Positions 1 to 10,058 of a stretch of DNA of 64,000 nt are shown here, one piece after another. Both the position numbers and the translations under genes were made by a program. The notes under the pieces were generated by a model. That model made no database searches. It saw nothing but the letters and a program-made list of their open reading frames with translations, and had not been told where the DNA came from. The stretch is from contig NZ_BQXM01000001.1 in NCBI RefSeq assembly GCF_022836495.1, positions 186,001 through 250,000 of the forward strand, read 5' to 3'. Position 1 is the first letter of the stretch. Every line of letters begins with the position of its first letter. The DNA comes from Desulforhabdus sp. TSK (GTDB lineage Bacteria; Desulfobacterota; Syntrophobacteria; Syntrophobacterales; Syntrophobacteraceae).

Positions 1-155
1 TGTTCGTTGAACTGTCGGCTGATGATCTGTTCGATTCTCTTGGATGCCCAGTACCACAGGGAAAAAAAGGTCAGGGAAACGAGCAGCGCCACGGTAAGAA
101 TGCTCGCCATGATCTTTCGAGGTCGTAATCGGCTCAGCCGCAGGAGAGGGTTCAT
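1..155 (-). CDS. N-terminal fragment of a membrane-anchored protein, cut by the window edge
   Basis: Reading leftwards from an ATG at 155-153, the frame stays open to the window edge (51 codons). The peptide starts MNPLLRLSRLRPRK, a basic cytoplasmic end, followed by one hydrophobic segment at about residues 17-37 (ILTVALLVSLTFFSLWYW) and then a polar stretch with K, R and E. This is the topology of a signal-anchor, as in a sensor kinase, chemoreceptor or envelope protein, but no domain is visible, so the function cannot be named. The ribosome-binding site is weak. A second in-frame ATG lies 15 codons in and would leave the membrane segment intact. Confidence 0.5.
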   Translation of the reverse strand, partial: MNPLLRLSRLRPRKIMASILTVALLVSLTFFSLWYWASKRIEQIISRQFNE

Positions 156-744
156 TGGAGTCCGCTCGCAAAGGTCAGGGTTTGCAGCACCGCCGTTCAG
201 CGCATCGGCAATGCGAGGAGGTCTCTGATCACGATTTTCACTGTGAATCGCCACCAAGAATAGCACAATTCAGGGTCGGTTGTGTGCTTAAAATGATGGC
301 TGGAAGGGTTCCTGCCTTCACGGAGTGCATACGATGTCAACCATGATGCAGAAAAAGTTTTCAGGATGGCAGGGTTCGGATGAACGCGGACATGTCTTTG
401 GCTGGCTCTACAATTTTCATGCCATACCACTGGCAACACAAAAAATGATGATTACCTTCTTGCTAATCTGATCGAAGTTCAATCATATTAATCCCTTATG
501 GGAAAAGAACCTTAGAATTACTTCTAAGGACAACTCAATACATGAGAGTTTGCACCACTCGATTTGTCATTCCGGCGGTCCTTTAGCCGGAATCCACAGA
601 AGAAACTGGGTGCCGGCTTAAAAACAGCCGGCATGACGAGGGGCGATCTGTGGACATATATTAATGAAACCGTCCCGTGTGTCCTGTTGAAAGGCAAAGG
701 GTTGCATTCGACCTTATAGTACCGGTGTCAAGGAGGAAAAGCAC
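156..744. other. Intergenic region upstream of dnaK
   Basis: About 590 bases between a leftward gene and dnaK. I see no convincing coding frame. The stretch 430-540 is AT-rich. A palindromic REP-like element lies at 566-637. No CIRCE inverted repeat and no clear sigma-32 promoter could be recognised. The only clear control signal is the strong ribosome-binding site AGGAGG at 731-736, 8 bases before the dnaK ATG. Confidence 0.5.
566..637. repeat. REP-like palindromic repeat, copy 1
   Basis: The element begins GTCATTCCGG and ends CCGGCATGAC, so its ends form an imperfect inverted repeat. Two inner CCGG-bearing palindromes (GCCGG / CCGGC types) are joined by a short linker. A second element with the same plan and the same TTCCGG...CCGGAATGAC signature lies at 16393-16463. 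The copies are extragenic and upstream of different genes, as expected for REP or MITE-like dispersed repeats. Confidence 0.55.
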
Positions 745-2646
745 ATGGCGAAAGCAGTGGGTATAGACTTGGGAACAACCAATTCGGTCGTGGCCATATG
801 GGAGGGTGGGAAAGCTGCGGTGATCCCCAACACGGAGGGAGGACGAACGACCCCGTCCGTGGTGGCCTATACCGAGGATGGGCAGAGGCTGGTGGGGCAG
901 GTGGCGAGGCGGCAGGCCATACTCAATCCTGCCGCCACGGTATATTCAGCCAAGCGTTTTGTGGGTCGCAAATGGGGTGAAGTGGACGCGGAATCCAAAA
1001 TTGTTTCCTACAAGGTGATTCCCGGCCCCAATGATGCCGTGCGGTTTGACATACGGGGCAAATCCACCGCCCCTGAAGAAGTCTCAGCGCTGGTGCTGCG
1101 GAAGCTCGTGGACGACGCCTCTAAGCACCTGGGCGAAAAGGTCACCGAAGCGGTCATCACGGTTCCGGCCTACTTCAACGACGCTCAGAGGCAGGCCACC
1201 AAAGATGCGGGAGAGATTGCGGGTCTGAAGGTCCTGCGCATCATCAACGAACCGACGGCGGCGGCTCTCGCCTACGGCCTCGAAACCAAGAAGAACGAAA
1301 CGATCCTCGTTTTCGACCTGGGGGGCGGGACTTTCGACGTTTCCATCCTGGATGTGGGGGACGGAGTTTGCGAAGTGCGGTCCACTTCGGGGGACACTCA
1401 CCTGGGAGGGGACGATTTCGACAAGCGCATCGTGGACTGGCTGACGGAAGAATTCAAGCGGGATACGGGCATCGACATCCGGTCGGATCGCCAGGCGCTC
1501 CAGCGCCTTTACGAAGGAGCGGAAAAAGCCAAGTGCGAGCTTTCCAGCATGCTGGAAACGAGCATCAACCTCCCCTTCATCACTGCTGACGCGTCGGGAC
1601 CCAAGCACCTGGCAACGAAGCTCACCCGGGCCAAATTTGAAGACCTCACCCATGACCTGGTGGAGCGCTGCATGAAGCCCGTGGAGCAGGCCCTCGCCGA
1701 TGCCCGCTTGACCGCGAAGGAACTGGACGAGGTCATCCTGGTGGGGGGATCGACCCGTATTCCCGCCGTGCAGGAACTGGTGAAACGGCTCACGGGAGGC
1801 AAGCCGCCCAACATGAGCGTCAATCCCGACGAGGTCGTTGCCGTGGGGGCGGCGGTGCAGGCGGCTGTCCTCAAAGGGCAAATGGAGGATGTCGTGCTCC
1901 TGGACGTGACGCCCCTTTCCCTGGGCGTCGAGACACTGGGAGGCGTCATGACCCGGCTCATCGAGCGCAACACCACTATCCCTTCCCGGCGCGAGGAGAT
2001 CTTTTCCACGGCCGAGGACAACCAGACGGGAGTCGACATTGTCGTGCTGCAGGGAGAACGGGAAATGGCCCAGGATAACCGGGTCCTGGGGCGCTTTCGC
2101 CTGGAAGGCATTCGCCCGGCCCCACGCGGACTGCCTCAGATCAAGGTGATTTTCGATATCGATGCCAACGGCATCCTCCATGTGACCGCGCGGGACCAGG
2201 AAACGGGTAAGGAGCAGGCGGTGACCATTTCCGAATCCACGAACCTTGCCAAGAACGAAGTGGAGCGCATGATCCGGGATGCCGAAGGGCATCATGCTGA
2301 AGACAAAAAGCGCCGTGAAACGGTGGAAGCCAGGAATCAGGCCGACTCCCTGGCCTACCAGCTGGAGCGGACCCTGGGTGATCTGGGCGAAAAGGTTCCC
2401 ATTCATGAAAAAGCACGCTCGGAAGAGCTCATTGTGGCCACTCGCAAGGCCGTCAAGGACGAAAGCGTGGGGAAGGAACGTTATCAAGAGCTGGCGAGCG
2501 ACCTTCAGCAGGCGCTCCAGATGATTTCCGCTTCCGTCTACCAGCAAGCGGGAGGGGCTTCGGCCTGGGCTTCACAGTCCTCCACCGCTCATGCTCCAGC
2601 CGGTGATGACGTCATCGATGCGGAATTCACCGAGACTTCCCATTAG
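745..2646 (+). CDS. dnaK: Molecular chaperone DnaK (Hsp70)
   Basis: A 633-residue Hsp70, close to the family's usual 630-640. It binds and releases unfolded peptides in the cytoplasm in cycles driven by ATP. Visible landmarks are the first phosphate motif [11 protein letters not shown] at residues 6-16, the second nucleotide motif [12 protein letters not shown] near 190, [12 protein letters not shown] near 330, the interdomain linker and start of the substrate domain ([17 protein letters not shown]) near 383, and the bacterial C-terminal tail [14 protein letters not shown] lies 8 bases before the ATG. It heads an operon with a J-protein, a CbpM-like modulator and ClpB, so the whole disaggregation machine is probably co-transcribed. 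No grpE is seen here. Identification is secure. Confidence 0.98.
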   Translation: MAKAVGIDLGTTNSVVAIWEGGKAAVIPNTEGGRTTPSVVAYTEDGQRLVGQVARRQAILNPAATVYSAKRFVGRKWGEVDAESKIVSYKVIPGPNDAVRFDIRGKSTAPEEVSALVLRKLVDDASKHLGEKVTEAVITVPAYFNDAQRQATKDAGEIAGLKVLRIINEPTAAALAYGLETKKNETILVFDLGGGTFDVSILDVGDGVCEVRSTSGDTHLGGDDFDKRIVDWLTEEFKRDTGIDIRSDRQALQRLYEGAEKAKCELSSMLETSINLPFITADASGPKHLATKLTRAKFEDLTHDLVERCMKPVEQALADARLTAKELDEVILVGGSTRIPAVQELVKRLTGGKPPNMSVNPDEVVAVGAAVQAAVLKGQMEDVVLLDVTPLSLGVETLGGVMTRLIERNTTIPSRREEIFSTAEDNQTGVDIVVLQGEREMAQDNRVLGRFRLEGIRPAPRGLPQIKVIFDIDANGILHVTARDQETGKEQAVTISESTNLAKNEVERMIRDAEGHHAEDKKRRETVEARNQADSLAYQLERTLGDLGEKVPIHEKARSEELIVATRKAVKDESVGKERYQELASDLQQALQMISASVYQQAGGASAWASQSSTAHAPAGDDVIDAEFTETSH

Positions 2647-2763
2647 GGGGCGGCTTGCGGTATAACGTTTCCTGCGACTGAACCGGACCGGATCAATGGA
2701 TGAGGTAGCTCCGGGGCCTTGCGGGTATGAACGAAAAGATCGAAGAGGACGCGACGAAAAATT

Positions 2764-3753
2764 ATGGCTGTTAAATTCAGAGATTATTACGAAGTTCTGG
2801 GGGTCGACCGCACGGCGAAGCAGGAGGAAATCCAGCGGGCCTATCGAAAGCTGGCCCGGAAGTTCCATCCCGATGTGAATAAAGCGCCGGATGCCGAAGA
2901 CAAATTCAAGGAAATCAACGAAGCCTACGAGGTGCTGAAGGATCCGGAAAAGCGCCAGAAATACGATCAGCTGGGAGCCCATTGGAAGGACGGTCAGGAT
3001 TTCAGGCCCCCTCCGGGGTGGGAGACTCAATTCGATTTCGGTCGTGGAGCTGGACCGGGCCAGACGGAATTCCACTGGGGTGGCACGGGTGGCTTCAGCG
3101 ATTTTTTTGAAGCCCTCTTCGGAGGAGCCCGAGGCCGGGGTGGGCCTTTCGGCGGTATGAGAGGCGGAGGGCCGGGGGGAGCCGGCTGGAGCCAGGCCGG
3201 TGCCGACCAGGAAGCCACCATTCGCATTTCTCTGGAGGATGCCTTTCAGGGGGCAACGAAGACCATTACGCTTCAAAGCCAGAGCGTCACGCCTGAGGGT
3301 CAGCTGTCCGTTCAGTCCAAAAATTACGAAGTGAAGATTCCCAAAGGCATCCAGAACGGTCAGAAGATTCGCCTGGCGGGTCAGGGGGGAGAAGGCATCG
3401 GTAGTGGTCCTCGCGGAGACCTCTTTCTCAAGGTCGAAATCGGCCCCCATCCCCTCTATGAGGTAGATGGGCGGGATTTGATCCTGAAGCTGCCCCTCAC
3501 ACCATGGGAAGCCGTGCTGGGAGCAGAGGTGGAAGTCTCCACTCTGTCGGGTCCCGTGACCCTCAAGATCCCGCCGGGGACTCAGAGTGGGCAGAAGCTG
3601 CGGCTGAAAGGCAAGGGAATGCCCCATCCCAAGGGGGCTCCCGGTGACCTGTATGTCGTGATCCATATCGTCGTCCCCAAGAAACCGGGAGATCGCGAAC
3701 GGGAGCTTTTTGAGGAGCTTCAGAAGGTATCCCGCTTCAAGCCGCGGTCATAA
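2764..3753 (+). CDS. cbpA: CbpA-type DnaJ-family co-chaperone
   Basis: A 329-residue J-protein that stimulates the ATPase of DnaK. The J domain fills residues 1-70, with the catalytic HPD tripeptide at 35-37. A glycine/phenylalanine-rich linker follows (about 95-150), then two C-terminal peptide-binding domains and a dimerisation end. The four CxxCxGxG zinc repeats of classical DnaJ are absent, so this is a class II (CbpA-like) J-protein. It sits 117 bases downstream of dnaK and 22 bases upstream of a CbpM-like gene, the usual regulator of CbpA, which supports the subclass. No canonical ribosome-binding site is obvious directly before this ATG, but the J domain begins immediately after it. 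Confidence 0.93.
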   Translation: MAVKFRDYYEVLGVDRTAKQEEIQRAYRKLARKFHPDVNKAPDAEDKFKEINEAYEVLKDPEKRQKYDQLGAHWKDGQDFRPPPGWETQFDFGRGAGPGQTEFHWGGTGGFSDFFEALFGGARGRGGPFGGMRGGGPGGAGWSQAGADQEATIRISLEDAFQGATKTITLQSQSVTPEGQLSVQSKNYEVKIPKGIQNGQKIRLAGQGGEGIGSGPRGDLFLKVEIGPHPLYEVDGRDLILKLPLTPWEAVLGAEVEVSTLSGPVTLKIPPGTQSGQKLRLKGKGMPHPKGAPGDLYVVIHIVVPKKPGDRERELFEELQKVSRFKPRS

Positions 3754-3775
3754 GGTTCAGGAGGATTCATCCGCT

Positions 3776-4114
3776 ATGAACGAGCAACAGTACTTTTTGG
3801 TCCGGGTGAAGAGAACCGTGGGAGGCTCGCCCTATATCGATCAGTCGGAAGTGGCCTGCCGTTGCGGGATCCATCCTGAGCTCCTGGACCGCTTTGTGAG
3901 GCTCGGGCTGATTGACTACGTGGAACGGTCGACAGAGGGGGAAGTCTTTTTCGAGCCCGAGGTGATCCCTCTCATTCGACGAATCTTGCGTCTGCGCAAC
4001 GAGCTCGGCGTGAATTATGCCGGCATCGGAGTCATCCTGGAGCTCATGTCACGCATCGAGCTCCTGGAAGCTCAGATTCGAAAACTTGAACAGCAACTCT
4101 TCAGCGGCGACTGA
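3776..4114 (+). CDS. cbpM: CbpM-like MerR-family chaperone modulator
   Basis: A 112-residue protein with a MerR-like helix-turn-helix region at about residues 20-55 (SEVACRCGIHPELLDRFVRL) and a C-terminal heptad-rich helix (about 88-110) that could form a coiled coil. In the CbpA/CbpM family this protein binds the J domain and limits CbpA activity; here that role is inferred from position and size. The ATG at 3776 is chosen because AGGAGG at 3759-3764 lies 11 bases upstream. A frame opening at 3710 overlaps the end of cbpA and lacks such a site. It lies between cbpA and clpB in the same direction. Confidence 0.85.
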   Translation: MNEQQYFLVRVKRTVGGSPYIDQSEVACRCGIHPELLDRFVRLGLIDYVERSTEGEVFFEPEVIPLIRRILRLRNELGVNYAGIGVILELMSRIELLEAQIRKLEQQLFSGD

Positions 4115-4150
4115 AGATAAATATAGAATAAAAGGAGATTTCAATATCTT

Positions 4151-6766
4151 ATGGATATGAACAAACTGACCATCAAATCGCAGGAAGCCCTGCAGGCGGC
4201 ACAAACCAAAGCCATACGCTACGGCCATATGGAAGTGGACGGGGAGCATCTTCTCCTGGCCATGCTGGAGCAGTCCGACGGCTTGGTGCCACGCCTCCTC
4301 AAACGCATGGAAGTGCCTGTGGAGGCCGTGCGGGAACGGATTGAACAGGAACTGGAAAAGAAGCCCCGCGTGAGCGGTCCGGGCGTGGAGTCGGGGAAGG
4401 TCTATGTCACCCAACGGCTGAACCGCCTCCTGATCAAGGCCGAAGAGGAAGCGCAGCGTCTGAAAGATGAGTACGTTTCCGTCGAGCACATTTTCATCGC
4501 TTTCGTCGAGGAGGGAGCTTCCTCTCCGGCGGGAAGAATTCTTAAGGAATTCAATATAAATCGGGACATATTCCTCCAGACCCTGACGGCGGTGCGCGGG
4601 CATCAGCGCGTGACGAGTGCTTCGCCCGAAACCACCTATGAAGCCCTTCAGAAATATGGGCGGGACTTGGTGAGTGAAGCCCGGTCGAACAAGCTCGACC
4701 CCGTCATCGGCAGGGATTCCGAAATCCGCCGCGTGGTGCGGATACTCAGCCGGAAAACCAAGAACAACCCGGTGCTCATCGGAGAGCCCGGCGTGGGGAA
4801 AACGGCCATAGTGGAAGGTCTTGCCCATCGCATCGTGCGGGGGGACGTCCCCGAGGGGTTGAAGGAAAAGACCATCTTCTCCCTCGACATGGGCTCCCTG
4901 GTGGCCGGCGCCAAGTTCCGGGGGGAGTTTGAAGAGCGACTCAAGGCTGTCCTGCAGGAAATCAAGGAATCCGAGGGGCGGATTCTTCTCTTCATCGATG
5001 AGCTCCACACCATTGTGGGGGCCGGCAAAGCCGAAGGGTCCATGGATGCGGGCAACATGCTCAAGCCCATGCTGGCCCGTGGGGAGCTGCACTGCATCGG
5101 CGCCACGACCCTGGATGAATACCGCAAGTACATCGAAAAGGATGCGGCCCTGGAGCGGCGTTTTCAACCCGTGCTGGTGGATCAGCCCACGGTTGAAGAC
5201 ACGGTTTCCATTCTTCGGGGACTCAAGGAACGGTTCGAAGTGCACCACGGGGTGAAAATCCAGGATACGGCCCTGGTGGCTGCGGCGGTTTTGTCCAACC
5301 GCTACATTTCCGATCGGTTTCTTCCCGACAAGGCCATCGATCTCGTGGACGAAGCCTGTGCCATGATCCGTACGGAAATCGATTCCATGCCGACGGAGCT
5401 GGACGAAGTGACGCGCCGTGTCATGCAGCTCGAAATCGAAGAAGCGGCCCTCAAGAAGGAGAAGGACAAGGCGAGCGTCGAGCGTCTCGAAGCCATTCGC
5501 AAGGAGATCGCCGACCTGCGTGGCAAGGCCGACAGCATGAAGGCTCAGTGGGAATCCGAGAAGGAATCCATCAAGAGGGTGCAGGCCCTGCGGGAGGAGA
5601 TCGAGAAGGTCCGCCATGACGTCGAAGTGGCCGAGCGGCAGTACGACCTCAACAGGGCGGCGGAGCTGCGCCACGGGCGGCTTCCGGAACTGGAAAGGCG
5701 GCTCAAGGAAGAAGAGGACAAGCTGACCGCCGATGAGGAAGGCAGCCGCCTGCTGCGGGAGATGGTGACGGAGGAGGAGATCTCGGAGATCGTCTCACGG
5801 TGGACGGGCATCCCTGTGACGCGGCTGGTGGAAGGGGAGCGGGAAAAGCTCCTGCGCCTGGACCAAGTCCTCCACAAACGCATCGTGGGTCAGGACGAGG
5901 CGGTGCGGCTGGTGGCTGACGCCGTCATTCGAGCGCGCTCGGGCATCAAGGATCCGCGGCGCCCTATCGGATCTTTCATCTTTCTCGGCCCCACGGGTGT
6001 GGGAAAGACGGAGCTCGGCAAAACGCTGGCCGAAGCCCTCTTCGATACGGAAGAGAGCGTGGTGCGTATCGACATGAGCGAATACATGGAAAAGCACACG
6101 GTCTCGCGCCTCATCGGGGCGCCTCCGGGGTATGTGGGCTACGAGGAAGGCGGGCAGCTCACGGAAGCCGTGCGCCGAAAGCCTTACAGCGTTATCCTCT
6201 TTGACGAGATTGAAAAAGCGCATCCGGAGGTCTTCAATGTCCTCCTTCAGATCCTGGACGACGGGCGGCTTACGGATGCTCAGGGCAGGACCGTGGATTT
6301 CAAAAATACCGTCATCATCATGACGAGCAACATCGGTTCACCCTACTTGTTGGAAGGACTGACATCGACGGGGGAAATCAAGGAGGACGCACGCAAGAAG
6401 GTCATGTCCGAGCTGCGGCGCCAGTTCAGGCCGGAGTTCCTCAACCGCGTGGACGACATCGTGCTCTTCAAGCCCCTCACGCTGGAGGAAATCAAGTCCA
6501 TCATCGATCTCCTGACGAAGGACCTCTGCAAGCGTTTGAAAGACCGGAGGATCGGCCTGGAAATCACCGATGCGGCCAGGGATTTCATCGCCCAGGCCGG
6601 GTATGATCCCGTCTATGGAGCGCGGCCTTTGAAGCGGTACCTCCAGCATGAACTGGAAACCCGCATCGGCCGGGCCCTCCTTTCGGGCGATATCGGCGAT
6701 GGAGCGACCATTCATGTGGATGTTCAAAACGACCAACTGGTGGTCACCCATACGGGAGGAGAATGA
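4151..6766 (+). CDS. clpB: ATP-dependent disaggregase ClpB
   Basis: An 871-residue Hsp100 protein that works with DnaK to pull polypeptides out of aggregates. It has an N-terminal Clp repeat domain (1-150), a first AAA+ module with Walker A GEPGVGKT near 211 and Walker B LLFIDELH near 281, a long coiled-coil middle domain (about 410-530) that distinguishes ClpB from ClpA and ClpC, and a second AAA+ module with GPTGVGKT near 613. AAGGAG lies 13 bases before the first ATG and 19 before a second in-frame ATG two codons on. It is the last gene of the dnaK operon, and a strong hairpin terminator follows 130 bases later. Confidence 0.97.
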   Translation: MDMNKLTIKSQEALQAAQTKAIRYGHMEVDGEHLLLAMLEQSDGLVPRLLKRMEVPVEAVRERIEQELEKKPRVSGPGVESGKVYVTQRLNRLLIKAEEEAQRLKDEYVSVEHIFIAFVEEGASSPAGRILKEFNINRDIFLQTLTAVRGHQRVTSASPETTYEALQKYGRDLVSEARSNKLDPVIGRDSEIRRVVRILSRKTKNNPVLIGEPGVGKTAIVEGLAHRIVRGDVPEGLKEKTIFSLDMGSLVAGAKFRGEFEERLKAVLQEIKESEGRILLFIDELHTIVGAGKAEGSMDAGNMLKPMLARGELHCIGATTLDEYRKYIEKDAALERRFQPVLVDQPTVEDTVSILRGLKERFEVHHGVKIQDTALVAAAVLSNRYISDRFLPDKAIDLVDEACAMIRTEIDSMPTELDEVTRRVMQLEIEEAALKKEKDKASVERLEAIRKEIADLRGKADSMKAQWESEKESIKRVQALREEIEKVRHDVEVAERQYDLNRAAELRHGRLPELERRLKEEEDKLTADEEGSRLLREMVTEEEISEIVSRWTGIPVTRLVEGEREKLLRLDQVLHKRIVGQDEAVRLVADAVIRARSGIKDPRRPIGSFIFLGPTGVGKTELGKTLAEALFDTEESVVRIDMSEYMEKHTVSRLIGAPPGYVGYEEGGQLTEAVRRKPYSVILFDEIEKAHPEVFNVLLQILDDGRLTDAQGRTVDFKNTVIIMTSNIGSPYLLEGLTSTGEIKEDARKKVMSELRRQFRPEFLNRVDDIVLFKPLTLEEIKSIIDLLTKDLCKRLKDRRIGLEITDAARDFIAQAGYDPVYGARPLKRYLQHELETRIGRALLSGDIGDGATIHVDVQNDQLVVTHTGGE

Positions 6767-6895
6767 CGGACCGGCCGTAATCGCGGGTTCAGGATATTTT
6801 TCTCGGAATAGGGTGTACACCAACCCGTCGGGTGGTTGATAAAGAGGTTATGAAAAGGGCCTGTCCAGGAAATGGTCGGCCGGGCTCTCTGGGTG

Positions 6896-6960
6896 AAAAT
6901 GCAGGCCGGGATCCTTTCTCGACACAGCCGTGTCGGGTATGGAAGCCCGGCCTGCATTTT
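6896..6960. terminator. Bidirectional terminator between clpB and ubiD
   Basis: A perfect 15-base inverted repeat: the arms AAAATGCAGGCCGGG (6896-6910) and CCCGGCCTGCATTTT (6946-6960) give a GC-rich stem flanked by A and T runs on both sides. The loop holds a second small hairpin (GACAC/GTGTC, 6921-6934). It lies between two converging genes, so it can stop transcription from either side. Confidence 0.85.
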
Positions 6961-7000
6961 TATGGGACGGTATTGACCCACCCTCAGGGCAGCGGGCCTG

Positions 7001-8836
7001 TCAGAGGTATTCTTCGATCCCCAGCTCTTTCGCCCGCCTTCGGACGCGCTCTACGATGTCCGGGTCCATGACGATGTCGTCGGGCCACGGGCGGTCGTGG
7101 TCGTCTTCACGCCCCTTCTTGGTGGCGTCAATGACGATGCGGTTGTCATACTGAATGAGATCGCGTTTGGGGTCAACGTTGTTGAACGCCTTCCACAGGA
7201 CCAGCGAGGCGTCCTTGAGGTCGATGTTGTCATCATAGAGCACCAGAATGGAGAAGGCTTCGAGATCCCTTTGGTCGAAAAGGCGTTCGGCGAGTTTTCG
7301 GCCCGTCGTCTTACCGTCCTTGTGGAGGTTCAGGAGGAGGATGCGGTTGCGGACATTCAGATCCGGGACATAAAAGGACTTCAATAGATCCGAAACATTG
7401 TGGAGAGCGCCTTCGATCTTCTCGGAGGGTGGAAGGAGCAACGGCGGCGGTGGCTCCGGGCGATTCCTTTCGCCTTCCAGGCGGTGCGTGGCATCGATGC
7501 CAAGCTTGCCGCCGAAGAGGGCTTCAGGGGCGCTATGATCGAGCACATCCAGGATTCCTTCGGAGATGTAAAGATCCGTTCTGAGATCGAGTTCGTTCAA
7601 AATCGTTTCCAAAACCTTCCGTGGGTGCTTGAACTCCACGTCGGGGTCCACCAAAACCACGGCCTTGCAGAAGCTCATCTGCCCCTGCCCCCAGATGGCG
7701 CTCATGATGCGCCGGGCATGACCCGGATATTCCTTCTGCATGGAGATGACGGTGATGTTGTGGAAGACCCCTTCCCAGGGCATCCAGAAATCCCGTATTT
7801 CCGGCAGGACCGTGTTCAACAGCGGCAGGAAGATGCGCTCCGTGGCTTTGGCCAGGTAGCAGTCTTCCATGGGCGGGCGGCCGACGATGGTGGCGGAATA
7901 GACGGGCCGACGGCGGTGGGTGAGGGCCGTCACGTGGAAGACGGGGTATTCCCCCACGAGGGAATAATATCCCGTATGGTCTCCAAAAGGTCCTTCGAGG
8001 CGGAGTTCATCGGGTTCCACGTAGCCTTCGAGGACAAATTCCGATTCGGCGGGGACTTCCAGGTCCACCGTTAGGCAGCGCACCATGGGGACGGGTTTGC
8101 GGCGTATGAAGCCGGCCAGCATCATTTCGTCCACTCCCCGCGGCAAAGGGGCTGTGGCGGCGTACGTGACAGCGGGATCCGTGCCGATGGCGACAGCTAC
8201 CGGCATGCGTTTTCGGGCTTTCCGATATTCATGGAAATAATGGGACCCGTCCTTATGGATGTGCCAGTGCATGCCCGTCGTGTACCGGTCGAAGACCTGG
8301 AGCCGGTACATCCCGGCATTGCGTCTGCCCGTCAGAAGGCTTCGCGTGATGACGACAGGCAGCGTGATGAAAGGACCACCGTCCTGGGGCCAGCAAGTGA
8401 GTACGGGGAGGAGGGATAAATCCACTTCGTCTCCACGGTAGACGATTTCCTGGCAGGGCGCGCACTTGAGCTTCCGCGGCAGGAAGCGCAGGAAGTCGAG
8501 GCCCATGGGCATCAGCCGCATGACATCTTTCAAGGTCTTGGGCGGCTCGACTTCCACGAACTGGCGCACTCTGGCGGAGAGCGTGTCCAGGTCCGGGACT
8601 CCAAAGGCCATACAGATCCGGCGGTCACTGCCGAAGGCATTGGTGAGGACGGGGAAGGGGGATTCAAGGACGTGCTCGAAAAGCAGCGCTTGACCCCCTC
8701 CAGGGCTCTTGGAGGCGAGATCGGTAACTTGGGTAATCTCCAGGTCTTTGGAGACGGGGGCTTGAATGCGCTTGAGCTCCCCCGCTTTTTCCAGCGCGGC
8801 AATAAATTCCTGAAGATTTCTGTAAGCAGTCTCCAT
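7001..8836 (-). CDS. UbiD-family (prenylated-FMN) decarboxylase
   Basis: A 611-residue UbiD-family enzyme. The family decarboxylates aromatic or unsaturated acids using prenylated FMN, Mn2+ and K+. Two conserved segments are clear: the metal/cofactor region NAGMYRLQVFDRYTTGMHWH at residues 173-192 and the active-site region EGPFGDHTGYY at 281-291. The ATG follows an AAAGGGGG-type ribosome-binding site. The gene lies 124 bases downstream of a UbiA-type prenyltransferase in the same direction. That pairing suggests quinone synthesis; in anaerobes without ubiquinone this could be a futalosine-pathway menaquinone step (MqnL-like). A role in degrading another aromatic acid cannot be excluded from sequence. 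Confidence 0.85.
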   Translation of the reverse strand: METAYRNLQEFIAALEKAGELKRIQAPVSKDLEITQVTDLASKSPGGGQALLFEHVLESPFPVLTNAFGSDRRICMAFGVPDLDTLSARVRQFVEVEPPKTLKDVMRLMPMGLDFLRFLPRKLKCAPCQEIVYRGDEVDLSLLPVLTCWPQDGGPFITLPVVITRSLLTGRRNAGMYRLQVFDRYTTGMHWHIHKDGSHYFHEYRKARKRMPVAVAIGTDPAVTYAATAPLPRGVDEMMLAGFIRRKPVPMVRCLTVDLEVPAESEFVLEGYVEPDELRLEGPFGDHTGYYSLVGEYPVFHVTALTHRRRPVYSATIVGRPPMEDCYLAKATERIFLPLLNTVLPEIRDFWMPWEGVFHNITVISMQKEYPGHARRIMSAIWGQGQMSFCKAVVLVDPDVEFKHPRKVLETILNELDLRTDLYISEGILDVLDHSAPEALFGGKLGIDATHRLEGERNRPEPPPPLLLPPSEKIEGALHNVSDLLKSFYVPDLNVRNRILLLNLHKDGKTTGRKLAERLFDQRDLEAFSILVLYDDNIDLKDASLVLWKAFNNVDPKRDLIQYDNRIVIDATKKGREDDHDRPWPDDIVMDPDIVERVRRRAKELGIEEYL

Positions 8837-8960
8837 AATGATTGGACCCCCTTTCTAGATGGCGGAACCCTGGGAACGGGGACAAAACACAAAAGAATGA
8901 CGGGCTGCCGGCTTCCTTGCCCTGGAATGCATCGAGGGGACACCGGCAGGGACTCACGCC

Positions 8961-9821
8961 TCAGGAACACCAGGTGTCGGCCAGGACGGCCAGGAACAGG
9001 AGAACCGAAATGGCGCTGTTGACGTGAAAGAAGGCGAGGTCGATTTTTTCCAGGCGATCGGGTCTCACGAGGCGGTGCTCGAGCACCAGCAGAAGACTGA
9101 TGACGGCCAGGAATGCCAGGTAGATGGAACTCAAATCAAAAGCGAAATAGACGGCGAGCAGGAATAAAAACGTTGCCAGGTGCAATCCCGCGGCAACCTG
9201 GAAGGCGCGATGCACACCCCAGCGGGACGGGATGGAAAAGAGGTTTTGCTCCCGGTCGAAATCCACATCCTGGCAGGCATAGAGGATGTCAAATCCCGCA
9301 ATGTAGGTCATGAGGGCCAGGGAGAGGAGTACGATTCCAAGGGACCATGTGCCTGTGATGGCGATCCAGGTTGCCAGGGGCGAGAGGCCGATGGCGAAGC
9401 CCAGGAAAAGGTGTGAAAATGAGGTGAAGCGCTTGGTGTAGGAGTAAAAAAATAGGACAAAGAGTAGCGGCAGAGAGAGCTTGAGGCAGAGGGGACCCAG
9501 GAGGGCGGCGAACACGATGAACAGGCCCGAGGAAACGGCGATGAAAATGAGAACGGATCGCTTGTCGATCTTTCCCGCCGTAAGAGGCCGATCGATCGTG
9601 CGCGGGTTGCGGCGGTCGTATTCGTAGTCGGCGAATCGGTTGAAGCCCATGGCGGCGGAACGGGCCGCAGCCATGGCCAGCACGATGCACCCCAAAGTGA
9701 GCCATGAGACCGGATGCTGACGGTTGGCCAGGAGAACGGCGGCAAGGGCAAAGGGAAGGGCAAATATGGTGTGACTGAATTTGATCAGCCGGCCATAAGT
9801 CTGGACCCGCTCCAACCACAT
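8961..9821 (-). CDS. ubiA: UbiA-family aromatic prenyltransferase
   Basis: A 286-residue integral membrane protein with eight or nine hydrophobic segments. It transfers a polyprenyl chain to an aromatic acid. The first Asp-rich Mg-diphosphate motif is NRFADYEYDRR at residues 61-71, and the second is QDVDFDREQ at 184-192. The start was set at the ATG ending at 9821 because GAGGAG precedes it by about 6 bases. The same frame stays open much further upstream (to 10448) but crosses into the divergent methyltransferase gene and has no membrane character there. With the adjacent UbiD-type gene it probably makes menaquinone (MqnP-like role), the likely quinone of an anaerobe. The exact substrate is inferred. 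Confidence 0.88.
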   Translation of the reverse strand: MWLERVQTYGRLIKFSHTIFALPFALAAVLLANRQHPVSWLTLGCIVLAMAAARSAAMGFNRFADYEYDRRNPRTIDRPLTAGKIDKRSVLIFIAVSSGLFIVFAALLGPLCLKLSLPLLFVLFFYSYTKRFTSFSHLFLGFAIGLSPLATWIAITGTWSLGIVLLSLALMTYIAGFDILYACQDVDFDREQNLFSIPSRWGVHRAFQVAAGLHLATFLFLLAVYFAFDLSSIYLAFLAVISLLLVLEHRLVRPDRLEKIDLAFFHVNSAISVLLFLAVLADTWCS

Positions 9822-10058
9822 GGCTACTCCTCGTGCCTTTCGACTTTCGACTGTGTTACTGAGAACGCCTCCCCGGGATGGGCAAGGCCGGAGCATAAAC
9901 TCCTGGTTATTTGTGGGCATTTTTATTAGCATACCACGCTGGCAAAGGAAAGACATGAGTCCCCGCGCCGAGTCCGCCGGGTGGCTTTGGCCGGTTACCC
10001 ATGGGAATCGCGCGCAGGAATCACCTGCATTTTTGAGATCCAACGCAATCAGGAAACG

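Noticed and set aside
1084-2547. 487-codon frame antisense to dnaK
   Set aside because: Long antisense frames over dnaK are a well-known consequence of codon use; no family features and it lies fully inside a certain gene.
2572-3666. 364-codon frame antisense to cbpA
   Set aside because: Shadow of the J-protein gene with no recognisable features.
4049-5674. 541-codon frame antisense to clpB
   Set aside because: Mirror of the clpB coding sequence; composition is biased and no domain is visible.
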